Shown in pieces: positions 50,474-59,408 of a stretch of 64,000 nt of DNA. How positions within the stretch are numbered: the first letter of the stretch is position 1; every line of letters starts with the position of its first letter. The notes below the pieces were generated by a model. That model ran no database searches. It was not told the DNA's origin and saw nothing but the letters and a program-made list of their open reading frames with translations. Origin of the DNA: Schumannella sp. 10F1B-5-1 (GTDB taxonomy: Bacteria; Actinomycetota; Actinomycetes; Actinomycetales; Microbacteriaceae). Position numbers and translations under genes: made by a program. The stretch lies in the NCBI RefSeq assembly GCF_006517535.1, contig NZ_VHQH01000037.1:70958-134957 (forward strand). The letters run 5' to 3'.

Positions 50474-51462
50474 GACGAGGTCTCATCCTCCTGATCGGGA
50501 TGCCGGTGCTGGCCCTGCTGGGCTGCGCCGGCATCCTGATCGGATCGCGGGTCATCGACCCGGCCACGGCCTGGCAGGCGCTGACCGCCTTCGACCGCGC
50601 CGATGACGCGCAGCTGATCGTGCGCGAGCTGCGGGTGCCGCGCACCCTGCTCGCGATGCTCGTCGGCGCCGCGCTCGGCGCGGCCGGGGCGATCATGCAG
50701 GCGCTGACCCGCAACCCGCTCGCCGAGCCGGGCCTGCTCGGCATCAACGCCGGGGCGGGCGCCGCCGCCGCGACCGGCATCGGGCTCGGCTTCACGGTCG
50801 GGGCCTTCGGCCACGTGCTCTTCGCCTTCGCCGGCGCCGCGATCGCCGCGGTGCTGGTCGCCGCGCTCGGCGGGGCGTTCGGCGCCGGCTCCGATCCGGT
50901 ACGGCTCACGCTCTCGGGCGCGGCCCTCAGCGTCGTGCTCGGCGCCTACACGCAGGCGCTGCTCATCAACTACCCCTCGGTATTCGAGGACTTCCGTTTC
51001 TGGGTCGTCGGCTCGCTGCAGGGGCGCGACTGGGAGCTCGTCCCGGCCGCCGCGGCGGTCATCATCCCGACCCTGATGGTCGCTCTGCTGCTCACCCGCT
51101 CGCTCAACGCCGCCGCCCTCGGCTCCGACCTCGGCCGGGCCCTCGGCGCCGACCTGCGCCGCACCTGGATCGTGTCGGCCCTCGTGGTGATCGTGCTGTG
51201 CGGCGCCGCGACCGCCGCGGCCGGGCCCATCGGGTTCCTCGGCCTCGTCGCGCCGCTCGCCGCGCGCCAGCTCGCGGGCCCCGACTACCGCTGGATCGTG
51301 CCGCTGTCGATGGTCGGCGCCGCCGCGCTGCTGACCGCGGCCGACGTCGTGGCGCGCGTGGTGACCCCGCCCGCCGAGACCCGCACGGCCATCCTCATGG
51401 CGCTCATCGGCGCGCCCGTGTTCATCGCGGTCGTGCGCCGCCGCCGGCTGGTGCGGCTGTGA
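50470..51462 (+). CDS. Iron-siderophore ABC transporter permease (FepD type)
   Basis: This 330-aa FecCD permease has about nine membrane helices; IMQALTRNPLAEPGLLGINA at ~77-96 is the signature loop, and PIGFLGLVAPLAAR lies near 255. GTG 50470 overlaps the binding-protein stop and GTG of the next gene overlaps its own stop, so the permeases are translationally coupled and probably form a heterodimer. Confidence 0.93.
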   Translation: MRRGLILLIGMPVLALLGCAGILIGSRVIDPATAWQALTAFDRADDAQLIVRELRVPRTLLAMLVGAALGAAGAIMQALTRNPLAEPGLLGINAGAGAAAATGIGLGFTVGAFGHVLFAFAGAAIAAVLVAALGGAFGAGSDPVRLTLSGAALSVVLGAYTQALLINYPSVFEDFRFWVVGSLQGRDWELVPAAAAVIIPTLMVALLLTRSLNAAALGSDLGRALGADLRRTWIVSALVVIVLCGAATAAAGPIGFLGLVAPLAARQLAGPDYRWIVPLSMVGAAALLTAADVVARVVTPPAETRTAILMALIGAPVFIAVVRRRRLVRL

Positions 51463-52505
51463 GCGGGGCGACCTCGCGCTCCTGGCGCGCCTGGCGCTCG
51501 CCGGGCGACGCGCTGTCGTGGCGCTGGCGGCCGCGCGCCCTCGTCGTGGCGCTCGTGATCGCCGCGCTGCTCGTGCCGCTCGGCGCCGTCGTGCTGACGA
51601 CCGGCACGCTGCGGATCGAGCTCGGCGACGTGCTGCCCGCCCTGTTCGGGCAGGGCGAGACCGCGGATGTGCGGGTGCTGCAGCTGATCCGCGCGCCCCG
51701 CCTCGTCGCCGGTCTGGCCGTCGGGGCCGCACTCGGCATCAGCGGTGCGCTGTTCCAGTCGCTCTCGCGCAACCCGCTCGGCTCTCCCGACATCGTGGGC
51801 TTCCTCACCGGCGCCGCGAGCGGCGCGATCGTGGCGATCCTCGTGCTGGGCGCACCGCCGCTCGGCATCGCGGCGGCCGCCGTCATCGGCGGGGTCGTGA
51901 CCTCGGCGCTCGTCTACGTGCTCGCGTTCCGCCGCGGCGCGACCGGCGGCTACCGCCTGGTTCTCGTCGGCATCGGCGCCGGCGCGCTGCTCGGCGCCCT
52001 CAACGACCTGCTGATGACCCGGTCGGCCGCCGAGAACGCGATCGTGGCGCAGCTCTGGCTCACCGGCACGCTCAACGCCCGCACCTGGGCGCACGCGCTG
52101 CCGGTGCTGATCGCCGTGCTGGTGCTCCTCGTGCCCGCGGTCGCCCTCGCGCGCGGCCTCTCCGCTCTGGAGCTCGGCGACGACGTCGCCACCCAGTCGG
52201 GGATGCGCGTCGAGGCCGTGCGCATCGGCACCCTCGCGGTCGGCATCGGCCTGGCGGCGCTCGCCGTCGCCGCGGCCGGACCCGTCTCGTTCGTCGCGCT
52301 CGCGGCCCCGCAGATCGTCAAGCGCCTGAGCGGAGGGGGCGGCCCGTCGATCGTCGGATCGGCGCTGCTCGGCTCCGCGCTGCTCGTCGGCGCCGACGTG
52401 CTCTCGACGACCCTGCCGCTGCCCGTCGCCGTGCCCGTCGGGCTCATGACGGGACTGCTCGGCGGCATCTACCTGATCTGGCTGCTCGGCCGGGGGCGCC
52501 GGTGA
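51459..52505 (+). CDS. Iron-siderophore ABC transporter permease (FepG type)
   Basis: This 348-aa FecCD permease has the signature LFQSLSRNPLGSPDIVGFLT at ~94-113 and VSFVALAAPQIVKRL near 272. An Arg/Trp-rich N-terminal ~25 residues precede the first helix. GTG start overlaps the FepD-like stop (GTGA). Paired with the preceding permease. Confidence 0.93.
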   Translation: MSGATSRSWRAWRSPGDALSWRWRPRALVVALVIAALLVPLGAVVLTTGTLRIELGDVLPALFGQGETADVRVLQLIRAPRLVAGLAVGAALGISGALFQSLSRNPLGSPDIVGFLTGAASGAIVAILVLGAPPLGIAAAAVIGGVVTSALVYVLAFRRGATGGYRLVLVGIGAGALLGALNDLLMTRSAAENAIVAQLWLTGTLNARTWAHALPVLIAVLVLLVPAVALARGLSALELGDDVATQSGMRVEAVRIGTLAVGIGLAALAVAAAGPVSFVALAAPQIVKRLSGGGGPSIVGSALLGSALLVGADVLSTTLPLPVAVPVGLMTGLLGGIYLIWLLGRGRR

Positions 52506-52537
52506 GCGCCCACGACGACGGCCGCCGAGGAGGGACC

Positions 52538-53386
52538 ATGACCACCGCATCCACCCGCCTCGAGGCGCGCGACGTGACCCTCGGCTATGAGCAGCGCGTG
52601 GTCGCCGAGGGGCTCACGCTCGCTGTGCCCGACGGGCGCGTGACCGTGATCGTCGGGCCGAACGCCTGCGGCAAGTCGACCCTGCTGCGAGCGCTCGCGA
52701 GGCTCCTCGCCCCGTCGGCGGGCACGGTCGTGCTCGACGGCGGCGATGTGCGCGGCTACCGCACCAAGGAGGTCGCCCGGCGACTCGCGCTGCTGCCGCA
52801 GGCCGTCGAGGTGCCCGACGGCATCTCGGTGCTCGATCTCGTGGCGCGCGGGCGCTTCGCCCATCAGCGAATGCTGCGGCAGTGGTCGCGCGACGACGCG
52901 ACCGCGGTGCGGGCGGCGATGGCGGCGACCGGCGTCGACGAGCTCGCCGATCGCGGCGTCGGCGAGCTCTCGGGCGGGCAGCGGCAGCGCGTGCTGCTCG
53001 CCATGGTGCTGGCCCAGCAGAGCGGGCTGCTGCTGCTCGACGAGCCGACGACGTTCCTCGACCTCGCCCATCAGTACGAGGTGCTCGAGCTCTGCCGCCG
53101 CCTCAACCGCGAGCGCGGCGACACGATCGTGGCCGTGCTGCACGACCTCAACCAGGCTGCGCGCTACGCCGACCACCTCGTGGTCATGTCGGCGGGGCGC
53201 ATCGTCGCCGAGGGACCACCGGCCGAGCTGCTGGATGCGGAGCTCGTCGAGCGCGTCTTCGGTCTGCCCGTGCAGGTGATCGCCGACCCGGTCACGGGGT
53301 CGCCGCTGGTCATCCCGCTGCCGGGATTGGATGCTGGAGCTGGTCCGGGCGCCGGCGCTGCCGCGCACGCGGGCGGCGCGCCGTGA
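52538..53386 (+). CDS. Iron-siderophore ABC transporter ATPase (FepC type)
   Basis: This 282-aa ATPase has Walker A GPNACGKST at ~37-45, where Cys replaces the usual Gly/Ser, signature LSGGQRQR ~140-147, and Walker B LLLLDEPTTFLDLAHQYE ~160-177, typical of FepC/FhuC. ATG 52538 has the strong ribosome-binding site GAGGAGGGA immediately ahead and is preferred over GTG 52502, which would overlap the preceding stop. The C-terminus has a Gly/Ala-rich tail. Confidence 0.93.
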   Translation: MTTASTRLEARDVTLGYEQRVVAEGLTLAVPDGRVTVIVGPNACGKSTLLRALARLLAPSAGTVVLDGGDVRGYRTKEVARRLALLPQAVEVPDGISVLDLVARGRFAHQRMLRQWSRDDATAVRAAMAATGVDELADRGVGELSGGQRQRVLLAMVLAQQSGLLLLDEPTTFLDLAHQYEVLELCRRLNRERGDTIVAVLHDLNQAARYADHLVVMSAGRIVAEGPPAELLDAELVERVFGLPVQVIADPVTGSPLVIPLPGLDAGAGPGAGAAAHAGGAP

Positions 53387-54654
53387 TCGGCACCGCGCTG
53401 CGGGCCACTGCGACTCCGCGCGATTACGACGGCGGCCCGCTGCGCATCGACAGCGCCGCCCTCCGCGCTCTACGGGCGGGTGTCCCGCTCGACGAGATCG
53501 CCGCCGCCGGACACCATCCGGGGGAGTGGCCGGTCATCGGCCCGCTCGTCGAGCGCGAGGGCGTGCGCCTGCGCGAGGTGACCTTCGTGGCCGACGACAC
53601 CGGCATCCCGACGCTCGTGCACCTCAACGGCATCACGGATGCGCACCGCCGCGACGTGCGCCCCGCGCTGCTGCACCCGGTCCCCGGCCGCGACCTGCGC
53701 GCCCTCGCCTACCTGCTGCCCGAGGGGCTGACGGCCTCGTACCGGATCGCCGCGGTGCCCGAGCTGCCGGTCGACGCGGGCTCGACCCGCGAGGGGTGGA
53801 TGCGCGTCCACCGTGCCGGCCAGCCCGACCCCCGCAATCCGCACGGCATCCGCACGCCGCTCGGCGGCGCCTCCTCGCTGCTGCGGATGCCGGGGTGGGA
53901 GCCGCATCCGGCGCGGGCGTCCGCACCGCTGCGCGACCTCGCCACACGAGAGCTGCGCATCCCGGGCCCGTCGGGCGAACGCTCGGTCTGGGTCATCACT
54001 CCGCGCGCCGAGCCGGTGCCCGACACCCTGCTCGTGCTGTTCGACGGCGACACCTGGATGGACGCCGGCATCGAGCGCCTGCTCGCCGCCCGCACCGGCC
54101 CGGCCGTCGCGGTCGCCGTGGTGTCGTCGATCTCGCTCGCCGTGCGCTCGGCCGAGCTGCCGCATCTTGCCGTCATCGCCCGCGTGCTCGCCGACGAGGT
54201 GCTGCCGGCCGTCGCGTTCTCGCTCGGCCGGCGTCACGGCTCCGAGCAGGTCATCGTCGCGGGGCAGAGCTACGGCGGGCTCGCCGCCGCTGCGCTCGTC
54301 GCCCGGCATCCCGAGATCACGCGCACCGGCATCGTGCAGTCGGGCTCGTTCCACTTTCGCGCGGCGGCCGCCGATCATCCTCCGGCCGAGCGGCCCGGTG
54401 ACCTGGTCGAGTGGATGCGCGATCGAGCGCTCAGCGGCCGTCTCGTCGTGCAGGTGGGCACCGAGGAACCCGACCTGCACCGTCTCGCCCGCGAGTTCGT
54501 CGCGGTCGCCGAGAGCGCCGGGATGGACCTCAGCTCGCGCCTGGTCGCGGGCGGTCACGACTACGCGTGGTGGGTCGACGGGGTGCTCCACGCGCTCGAT
54601 GAACTGCTCATCCGGAACGTGGTTGGAGCACAGCCCCGGGATCTGTCAGAATAG
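53383..54654 (+). CDS. Enterochelin-esterase-like alpha/beta hydrolase (Fes type)
   Basis: This 423-aa protein has an N-terminal beta-sandwich (~45-180) with VTFVADDTGIPTLVHLNGIT, as in Fes/IroD, and a C-terminal alpha/beta hydrolase: TLLVLFDGDTWMDAG, nucleophile Ser ~295 in AGQSYGG, and catalytic His in AGGHDYAWW (~390). Fes-type enzymes cut the trilactone of enterobactin-like siderophores after import. The 4-bp overlap with the ATPase gene places it in the iron operon, implying that the imported siderophore is a catecholate ester. There are no siderophore synthesis genes here, so it may be a scavenged xenosiderophore. Confidence 0.9.
   Translation: MIGTALRATATPRDYDGGPLRIDSAALRALRAGVPLDEIAAAGHHPGEWPVIGPLVEREGVRLREVTFVADDTGIPTLVHLNGITDAHRRDVRPALLHPVPGRDLRALAYLLPEGLTASYRIAAVPELPVDAGSTREGWMRVHRAGQPDPRNPHGIRTPLGGASSLLRMPGWEPHPARASAPLRDLATRELRIPGPSGERSVWVITPRAEPVPDTLLVLFDGDTWMDAGIERLLAARTGPAVAVAVVSSISLAVRSAELPHLAVIARVLADEVLPAVAFSLGRRHGSEQVIVAGQSYGGLAAAALVARHPEITRTGIVQSGSFHFRAAAADHPPAERPGDLVEWMRDRALSGRLVVQVGTEEPDLHRLAREFVAVAESAGMDLSSRLVAGGHDYAWWVDGVLHALDELLIRNVVGAQPRDLSE
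54623..54652 (+). promoter_or_regulatory. Candidate rpsP operon promoter
   Basis: TTGGAG (54623-54628) and CAGAAT (54647-54652) are separated by 18 bp, inside the last codons of the esterase gene. The leader to rpsP would be ~130 nt. Spacing is acceptable, but neither element is a perfect consensus match. Confidence 0.35.
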
Positions 54655-54786
54655 GCAGTCGAGTCTGCGCGCCGTCCGACCCTCTATCCGACCCGCTGCA
54701 GGCCCCATCAGAGCCTCGCGTCCGAGCGTGCACCCCACGAGCACGGCCGCTGTTCGACTTTCAAACACTCACCACTTTGGAGAATC

Positions 54787-55239
54787 GTGGCTGTCAAGAT
54801 CCGCCTGAAGCGGCTCGGTAAGAAGTTCGCCCCGTACTACCGCATCGTCGTCGCCGACTCGCGCACCAAGCGCGACGGTCGTGTGATCGAGGAGATCGGC
54901 AAGTACCACCCGACCGAGAACCCCTCGTTCATCGAGGTCGACTCGGAGCGCGCGCAGTACTGGCTCGGCGTCGGCGCGCAGCCGACCGAGCAGGTCGCCG
55001 CCATCCTCAAGCTCACCGGCGACTGGGGCACCTTCAAGGGCGACAAGAACGCCAAGTCGACCGTCCAGGCGCCCGAGGGCAAGGTCGAGTTCGTCGCCGA
55101 CGAGAAGAAGAAGGCCGTTCTCAAGCCCAAGGCCGAGAAGAAGGCCGAGGAGGCCCCCGCGGCCGCCGAGGCTCCGGCTGAGGAGGCGCCCGCCGAGGAT
55201 GCCGCCGCCGAGACCGCGACCGACGCCGACCAGGCCTGA
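54787..55239 (+). CDS. rpsP: 30S ribosomal protein S16
   Basis: This 150-aa protein starts [20 protein letters not shown] after GTG, the S16 signature; residues 1-~90 are the conserved fold. A Lys/Glu/Ala-rich tail of ~55 residues follows, longer than in most bacteria but common in actinobacteria. GGAG precedes the start. First of rpsP-khpA-rimM. Confidence 0.97.
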   Translation: MAVKIRLKRLGKKFAPYYRIVVADSRTKRDGRVIEEIGKYHPTENPSFIEVDSERAQYWLGVGAQPTEQVAAILKLTGDWGTFKGDKNAKSTVQAPEGKVEFVADEKKKAVLKPKAEKKAEEAPAAAEAPAEEAPAEDAAAETATDADQA

Positions 55240-55244
55240 TCGTC

Positions 55245-55484
55245 GTGCTCGCTCCCGCGCTGGAACACCTCGTCAAGGGGATCGTCGATCACCCCGATGA
55301 CGTCCGCGTGGACTCGATCGACTCCTCGCGCGGCGAGGTCCTCGAGGTGCGTGTGCACCCCGAGGACCTCGGTCGCGTGATCGGGCGCTCGGGACGCACC
55401 GCGAAGGCGCTCCGCACTCTCGTCACCGCCCTCGCCGACGGCCGCCGTGTGCGCGTCGACGTCGTGGACACCGACGAGGCGTGA
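55245..55484 (+). CDS. khpA: KH-domain RNA-binding protein (KhpA/YlqC)
   Basis: This 79-aa protein is a single KH domain: VHPEDLGRVIGRSGRTAKALR at ~37-57 carries the GxxG loop (GRSG). KhpA, with its partner KhpB (Jag), binds RNA and affects cell division and elongation in Firmicutes. Five bp after rpsP, and its stop overlaps rimM by 4 bp. Confidence 0.93.
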   Translation: MLAPALEHLVKGIVDHPDDVRVDSIDSSRGEVLEVRVHPEDLGRVIGRSGRTAKALRTLVTALADGRRVRVDVVDTDEA

Positions 55485-56230
55485 GTCCCCGCAAGCCTCC
55501 CCGCCCGCCCCGCACGCAGCTGCGGGTCGCGCGCCTGGTCAAGGCCCATGGCCTCAAGGGCGCGCTCAAGCTCGAGCTCTACACCGACGACCCGGAGCGG
55601 CGTTTCACGCCCGGCGCGTCGTTCGCGCTGCAGGTGCCGACCTCGTCGTCGTGGCACGGCAAGTCGCTCGAGCTCGCCGAGCTGCGCTGGTACAACGGCA
55701 GCCCCGTCGGCTTCTTCGTCGACGTCGACGACCGCACGGCCGCCGAGTCCCTCGTCAAGGCTGTGCTCTGGATCGATCACGACCCGGATGAGCTCACCGA
55801 CGAAGAGGACGCCTGGTTCGACCACCAGCTCGTCGGTCTCGCCGCCGTGCGCGACGGCGAGAAGCTCGGCCAGGTCGCCCGTGTCGAGCACCTCCCCGCG
55901 CAGGACCTGCTCGTGATCGCGACCGACGCCGGCGAGGTCATGGTGCCGTTCGTCAAGGCGATCGTGCCGAGCGTCGACATCGACGCCGGCACGGTCACGC
56001 TGACCCCGCCGACCGGCCTCTTCGAGGAGCTGCCGGCCGACGACGACGCCGAGGCCCCGGCAGCCGGCGACGAGGCGGCCGACGACGCGGCGAACGGCAA
56101 CCGGCGCCCGCCGGCGCCGCGCCGCCGCACGGCACGCCGCCGTCCCGCCGCCGACAGCTCCAGCTCGGACGACGCTTCGGCCGCTGCCCAGACCGGCGCC
56201 GACGCAGCCGACGCCGACTCCGCCGAGTAG
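55481..56230 (+). CDS. rimM: Ribosome maturation factor RimM
   Basis: This 249-aa protein has an N-terminal RimM barrel ([24 protein letters not shown], ~14-37) and a C-terminal PRC barrel ([12 protein letters not shown] to [16 protein letters not shown], ~111-170), needed for 30S maturation beside S19. The last ~70 residues are a disordered, Ala/Asp/Arg-rich extension not found in most homologs. Start GTG overlaps khpA. Confidence 0.95.
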   Translation: MSPRKPPRPPRTQLRVARLVKAHGLKGALKLELYTDDPERRFTPGASFALQVPTSSSWHGKSLELAELRWYNGSPVGFFVDVDDRTAAESLVKAVLWIDHDPDELTDEEDAWFDHQLVGLAAVRDGEKLGQVARVEHLPAQDLLVIATDAGEVMVPFVKAIVPSVDIDAGTVTLTPPTGLFEELPADDDAEAPAAGDEAADDAANGNRRPPAPRRRTARRRPAADSSSSDDASAAAQTGADAADADSAE

Positions 56231-56246
56231 CGCCCTGCCGCGCGGC

Positions 56247-56252
56247 TACGCT
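56247..56252 (+). promoter_or_regulatory. -10-like TACGCT for trmD
   Basis: TACGCT lies 6 nt before GTG 56259, between rimM and trmD, suggesting an extra leaderless promoter inside the operon. Confidence 0.4.
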
Positions 56253-56258
56253 GGGCCG

Positions 56259-56948
56259 GTGCGCGTCGACATCTTCACGATCTTCCCGGAGTTCTTCTCC
56301 GTGCTCGACGTCTCGCTGCTCGGCAAGGCCCGCACGAGCGGACTCCTCGACCTCGGCGTGCACGACCTGCGCGAGTTCACGACCGACCGTCACCGCAGCG
56401 TCGACGACACGCCCTACGGCGGCGGCGCCGGCATGGTCATGAAGCCCGAGCCGTGGGGGCAGGCCCTCGACACGGTCGTGACGGCCGCATCCACGGTCAT
56501 CTTCCCGAGCCCCGCCGGCGAGGTCTTCACCCAGCGCCGCGCGCGCGATCTGGCGACCCGCGAGCACCTCGTCTTCGCCTGCGGCCGCTACGAGGGCATC
56601 GACCAGCGCGTGATCGACGACACCGCCGGCCGCGCCGAGGTCATCGAGCTGAGCCTCGGCGACTACGTGCTCAACGGCGGCGAGGTCGCCACGATGGCCG
56701 TCGTCGAGGCGGTCGGACGACTCGTCCCGGGCGTCGTCGGCAACCCCGAGAGCCTCACCGAGGAGAGCCACGAAGACGGCCTGCTCGAGTACCCGAGCTA
56801 CACGAAGCCGGCCAAGTGGCGCGGGCGCGAGGTGCCGGCCGTGCTCTTGAGCGGGCACCACGCGCAGATCGCGGCCTGGCGCCGCGAGCAGCAGATCGAG
56901 CGCACCCGCCGCGTGCGGCCGGAGCTGCTGCCCGAGGAGCTGCGCTAG
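56259..56948 (+). CDS. trmD: tRNA (guanine-37-N1)-methyltransferase
   Basis: This 229-aa SPOUT methyltransferase makes m1G37 in tRNA. The trefoil-knot motifs are present: [14 protein letters not shown] (~52-65), [14 protein letters not shown] (~106-119) and [12 protein letters not shown] (~131-142). Start GTG. Convergent with map. Confidence 0.97.
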   Translation: MRVDIFTIFPEFFSVLDVSLLGKARTSGLLDLGVHDLREFTTDRHRSVDDTPYGGGAGMVMKPEPWGQALDTVVTAASTVIFPSPAGEVFTQRRARDLATREHLVFACGRYEGIDQRVIDDTAGRAEVIELSLGDYVLNGGEVATMAVVEAVGRLVPGVVGNPESLTEESHEDGLLEYPSYTKPAKWRGREVPAVLLSGHHAQIAAWRREQQIERTRRVRPELLPEELR

Positions 56949-56981
56949 CGAGCCCGACCCGAGGCCGGCCCGCCGCGAGCG

Positions 56982-57752
56982 TCAGCTCGAGCGCGCCGTC
57001 AGGATGATCGGCCCGTCTTCGGTGATCGCGACCGTGTGCTCCCAGTGGGCGCCGCGCGAGCCGTCGGCGCTGCGGAGAGTCCAGCCGTCGGGGTCGGTGA
57101 AGATCTCGTCGGTGCCGAGCATGAACCAGGGCTCGATCGCGAAGACCAGGCCCGGACGCAGGGGGAGTCCGCGCTTGCGGCGGCCGTCGTTCGGCACGTG
57201 CGGGTCGCCGTGCATGACCCGGCCGACCCCGTGGCCGCCGAAATCGAGGTTGACCTCGAGCCCCGCATCCGCCGCCACGTCGCCGATCGCGGCCGAGATG
57301 TCGCCGATGCGCTTGCCGACGACCGCCTGGGCGATCCCGGCATCCAGCGCCTGCGAGGTCACCTCGATCAGGTCGAGGTCCTCCTGCCGCGCCTCGCCGA
57401 CGACGAGCGAGAGGGCCGAGTCCGAGACCCAGCCGTCGACGCTCGCCGCGAAGTCGAGGCTGAGCAGATCACCATCCTTCAGCCGGTAGTCGTGGGGGAG
57501 GCCGTGCAGCACGGCGTCGTTGACCGAGGTGCAGATGACCTTGCCGAACGGCGAGGCGCCGAACGACGGGTGGTAGTCGATGTAGCAGCTCTCGGCGCCG
57601 GCCGCGCGGATCAGGTCGTGCGCGAGCTCATCCAGCTCGAGCAGGTTCACGCCGACCGCGGCGGCGTCGCGGGTGGCCTCGAGCACGCTGGCGACGAAGG
57701 CGCCCGCGGGGCGCATCTGCTCGATCTCGGAGGGGGTGCGCAGTTCGATCAC
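56982..57752 (-). CDS. map: Type I methionine aminopeptidase
   Basis: This 256-aa enzyme removes N-terminal Met. Active-site His in YHPSFG and metal ligands in [17 protein letters not shown] (two Asp), [11 protein letters not shown] (His), VFAIEPWF (Glu) and WEHTVAI (Glu) are all in place. It begins [17 protein letters not shown] with no zinc-finger extension. It lies between trmD and rplS on the opposite strand. Confidence 0.96.
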   Translation of the reverse strand: MIELRTPSEIEQMRPAGAFVASVLEATRDAAAVGVNLLELDELAHDLIRAAGAESCYIDYHPSFGASPFGKVICTSVNDAVLHGLPHDYRLKDGDLLSLDFAASVDGWVSDSALSLVVGEARQEDLDLIEVTSQALDAGIAQAVVGKRIGDISAAIGDVAADAGLEVNLDFGGHGVGRVMHGDPHVPNDGRRKRGLPLRPGLVFAIEPWFMLGTDEIFTDPDGWTLRSADGSRGAHWEHTVAITEDGPIILTARSS

Positions 57753-57805
57753 CCCGAGAGCCTAGCCGCCGAGGGCGCGGGCGACGCGGGATGCGCGGCC
57801 CTCGC

Positions 57806-57836
57806 TTTGCCAGAACGCCCGGTCATCTGGCAAACT
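57806..57836 (+). promoter_or_regulatory. rplS promoter embedded in a 9-bp inverted repeat
   Basis: TTTGCCAGA (57806-57814) and TCTGGCAAA (57826-57834) are exact reverse complements with an 11-bp spacer. TTGCCA (57807-57812) resembles a -35 and CAAACT (57831-57836) a -10 with 18-bp spacing, so both core elements lie in the repeat arms. The leader to the rplS ATG would be ~110 nt. Confidence 0.5.
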
Positions 57837-57953
57837 GATCGCTTGTGCCCGGCGCGGCTCTGCCACAGGGGAGCCCGGATCATCGGAGCACACGACTTCT
57901 TCCCTTACTTCTACCGCGTGCGACCTGTGGCGGGCGCAGAGAGCGATATCGAA

Positions 57954-58301
57954 ATGCACCTCCTCGACGCCGTCGACGCTGCATCCCTCCGGTCCGACGT
58001 TCCGGACTTCCGCCCCGGTGACACCATCAAGGTGCACGTGAACATCATCGAGGGCAGCCGCTCCCGCATCCAGGTCTTCCAGGGCGCCGTCATCGGCCGC
58101 TCGGGCGAAGGCGTGCGCGAGACCTTCACGGTCCGCAAGGTCAGCTTCCAGGTCGGCGTGGAGCGCACCTTCCCGGTGCACTCGCCGGTCATCGACCACA
58201 TCGAGATCGTCACCCGCGGTGACGTCCGTCGCGCCAAGCTCTACTACCTGCGCGAGCTGCGCGGCAAGAAGGCCAAGATCAAGGAGAAGCGCGACGCCTG
58301 A
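57954..58301 (+). CDS. rplS: 50S ribosomal protein L19
   Basis: This 115-aa protein contains the L19 blocks [36 protein letters not shown] and [23 protein letters not shown] 57954 starts [13 protein letters not shown], the family start; the upstream open frame is not conserved. It is divergent from map and ends at a very strong hairpin. Confidence 0.97.
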   Translation: MHLLDAVDAASLRSDVPDFRPGDTIKVHVNIIEGSRSRIQVFQGAVIGRSGEGVRETFTVRKVSFQVGVERTFPVHSPVIDHIEIVTRGDVRRAKLYYLRELRGKKAKIKEKRDA

Positions 58302-58322
58302 GCGTCCCGCTGAACCGCGCAT

Positions 58323-58354
58323 CGCGCCCGCATCCTTCCGAGGATGCGGGCGCG
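58323..58354 (+). terminator. Strong hairpin terminator after rplS
   Basis: A perfect 14-bp stem (CGCGCCCGCATCCT and AGGATGCGGGCGCG) closes a TCCG tetraloop, 21 bp after the rplS stop. No T-run follows. Confidence 0.75.
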
Positions 58355-58365
58355 AGCTCGTTAAG

Positions 58366-58407
58366 GCGCGGCGCGATGCGGCTGCGGCGCGGCGCGATGC
58401 GGCTGCG
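58366..58407 (+). repeat. Two 21-bp tandem repeats upstream of lepB
   Basis: The 21-bp unit starting GCGCGGCGCGATGCGG occurs at 58366-58386 and 58387-58407, exactly, followed by 7 bp of a third copy. It lies between the rplS terminator and lepB. No function evident; a slippage product is likely. Confidence 0.75.
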
Positions 58408-58519
58408 GCGCGGCACGGCCGGCGCCGGTGCGGCGCGGGGTGCGTCCCGAGCCGATTGCCGGGATGCGCGGCCTATGCTTGCCGGGGGCCGCTCCGGCCC
58501 GCACGACCCAGGGGAGCGC

Positions 58520-59353
58520 ATGAGCACGGCCGACGAGAGCGCGAGCGCATCCGAGAACAGCGTCGGCGCCGACGACGAGGTCGTCGAGCGCCCGGTGCGC
58601 CGCGGAACCGAGCCGCGAACGGCCCACCTCGACAAGCGCAAGCCGCGCGGCTGGAAGCTGTTCCTGCGCGACCTGGTCGTGATCGTGGTCGCGGCGGTCG
58701 TGATCTCGTTCCTGATCAAGACCTTCCTGATCCGCTCGTTCTACATCCCGTCGGAGTCGATGGAGTCGACCCTGATCGTGAACGACCGGGTCATCGTCAA
58801 CGAGCTGCAGCCGAAGGCCTTCGGCCTCTCGCGCGGCGACATCGTCGTCTTCAAGGACCCGGGCGGCTGGCTCGACGGCACGACCGCGACCGAGCAGCCG
58901 ACGGGCGTCGCCGGATTCTTCAACGAGGCCCTCGGCGTGATCGGCCTCACCGCGCCCGACAGCGACGACCACCTCATCAAGCGCGTCATCGGCCTGCCGG
59001 GCGACACGGTCAAGTGCTGCAACAGCCTCGGCCAGATGACCGTCAACGACGTGCCGCTCGACGAGCCCTATGTGAAGCTGCCCGACGGCACTTCCCGCGT
59101 CTCGGCGATGGACTTCGAGGTGACGGTGCCGAAGGACTCGCTCTGGGTCATGGGCGACAACCGCTACAACTCCAAGGACTCCCGCTACAACCAGCAGAAC
59201 CCCGGCAACGGCTTCGTGCCCTACGACAACGTCGTCGGGCGGGCGTTCGTGATCAGCTGGCCGACCAGCCGCTGGACCTGGCTCGACGACTACCCGCTGA
59301 CCTTCGAGGGCGTGCCCGACCGTTCGTCGTCGGCGAAGTCGGCATCCGGATGA
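58520..59353 (+). CDS. lepB: Signal peptidase I
   Basis: This 277-aa membrane peptidase cleaves signal peptides outside the membrane. A basic, disordered cytoplasmic start of ~45 residues and one anchor (~52-72) precede catalytic Ser80 in PSESMEST and Lys154 in HLIKRVIGLPGD; MGDNRYNSKDSR follows. ATG 58520 has GGGGAG ahead, which rules out the longer upstream frame. Confidence 0.96.
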   Translation: MSTADESASASENSVGADDEVVERPVRRGTEPRTAHLDKRKPRGWKLFLRDLVVIVVAAVVISFLIKTFLIRSFYIPSESMESTLIVNDRVIVNELQPKAFGLSRGDIVVFKDPGGWLDGTTATEQPTGVAGFFNEALGVIGLTAPDSDDHLIKRVIGLPGDTVKCCNSLGQMTVNDVPLDEPYVKLPDGTSRVSAMDFEVTVPKDSLWVMGDNRYNSKDSRYNQQNPGNGFVPYDNVVGRAFVISWPTSRWTWLDDYPLTFEGVPDRSSSAKSASG

Positions 59354-59408
59354 CGTCCGCCGTGACGCTCGCCGGGTCGACCGGATCGACGACGGGGCTG
59401 CCGCGACG

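Noticed and set aside
58376-58519. Longer N-terminus for LepB starting at ATG 58376
   Set aside because: The added part is translated from the 21-bp tandem repeats; ATG 58520 has a proper ribosome-binding site.
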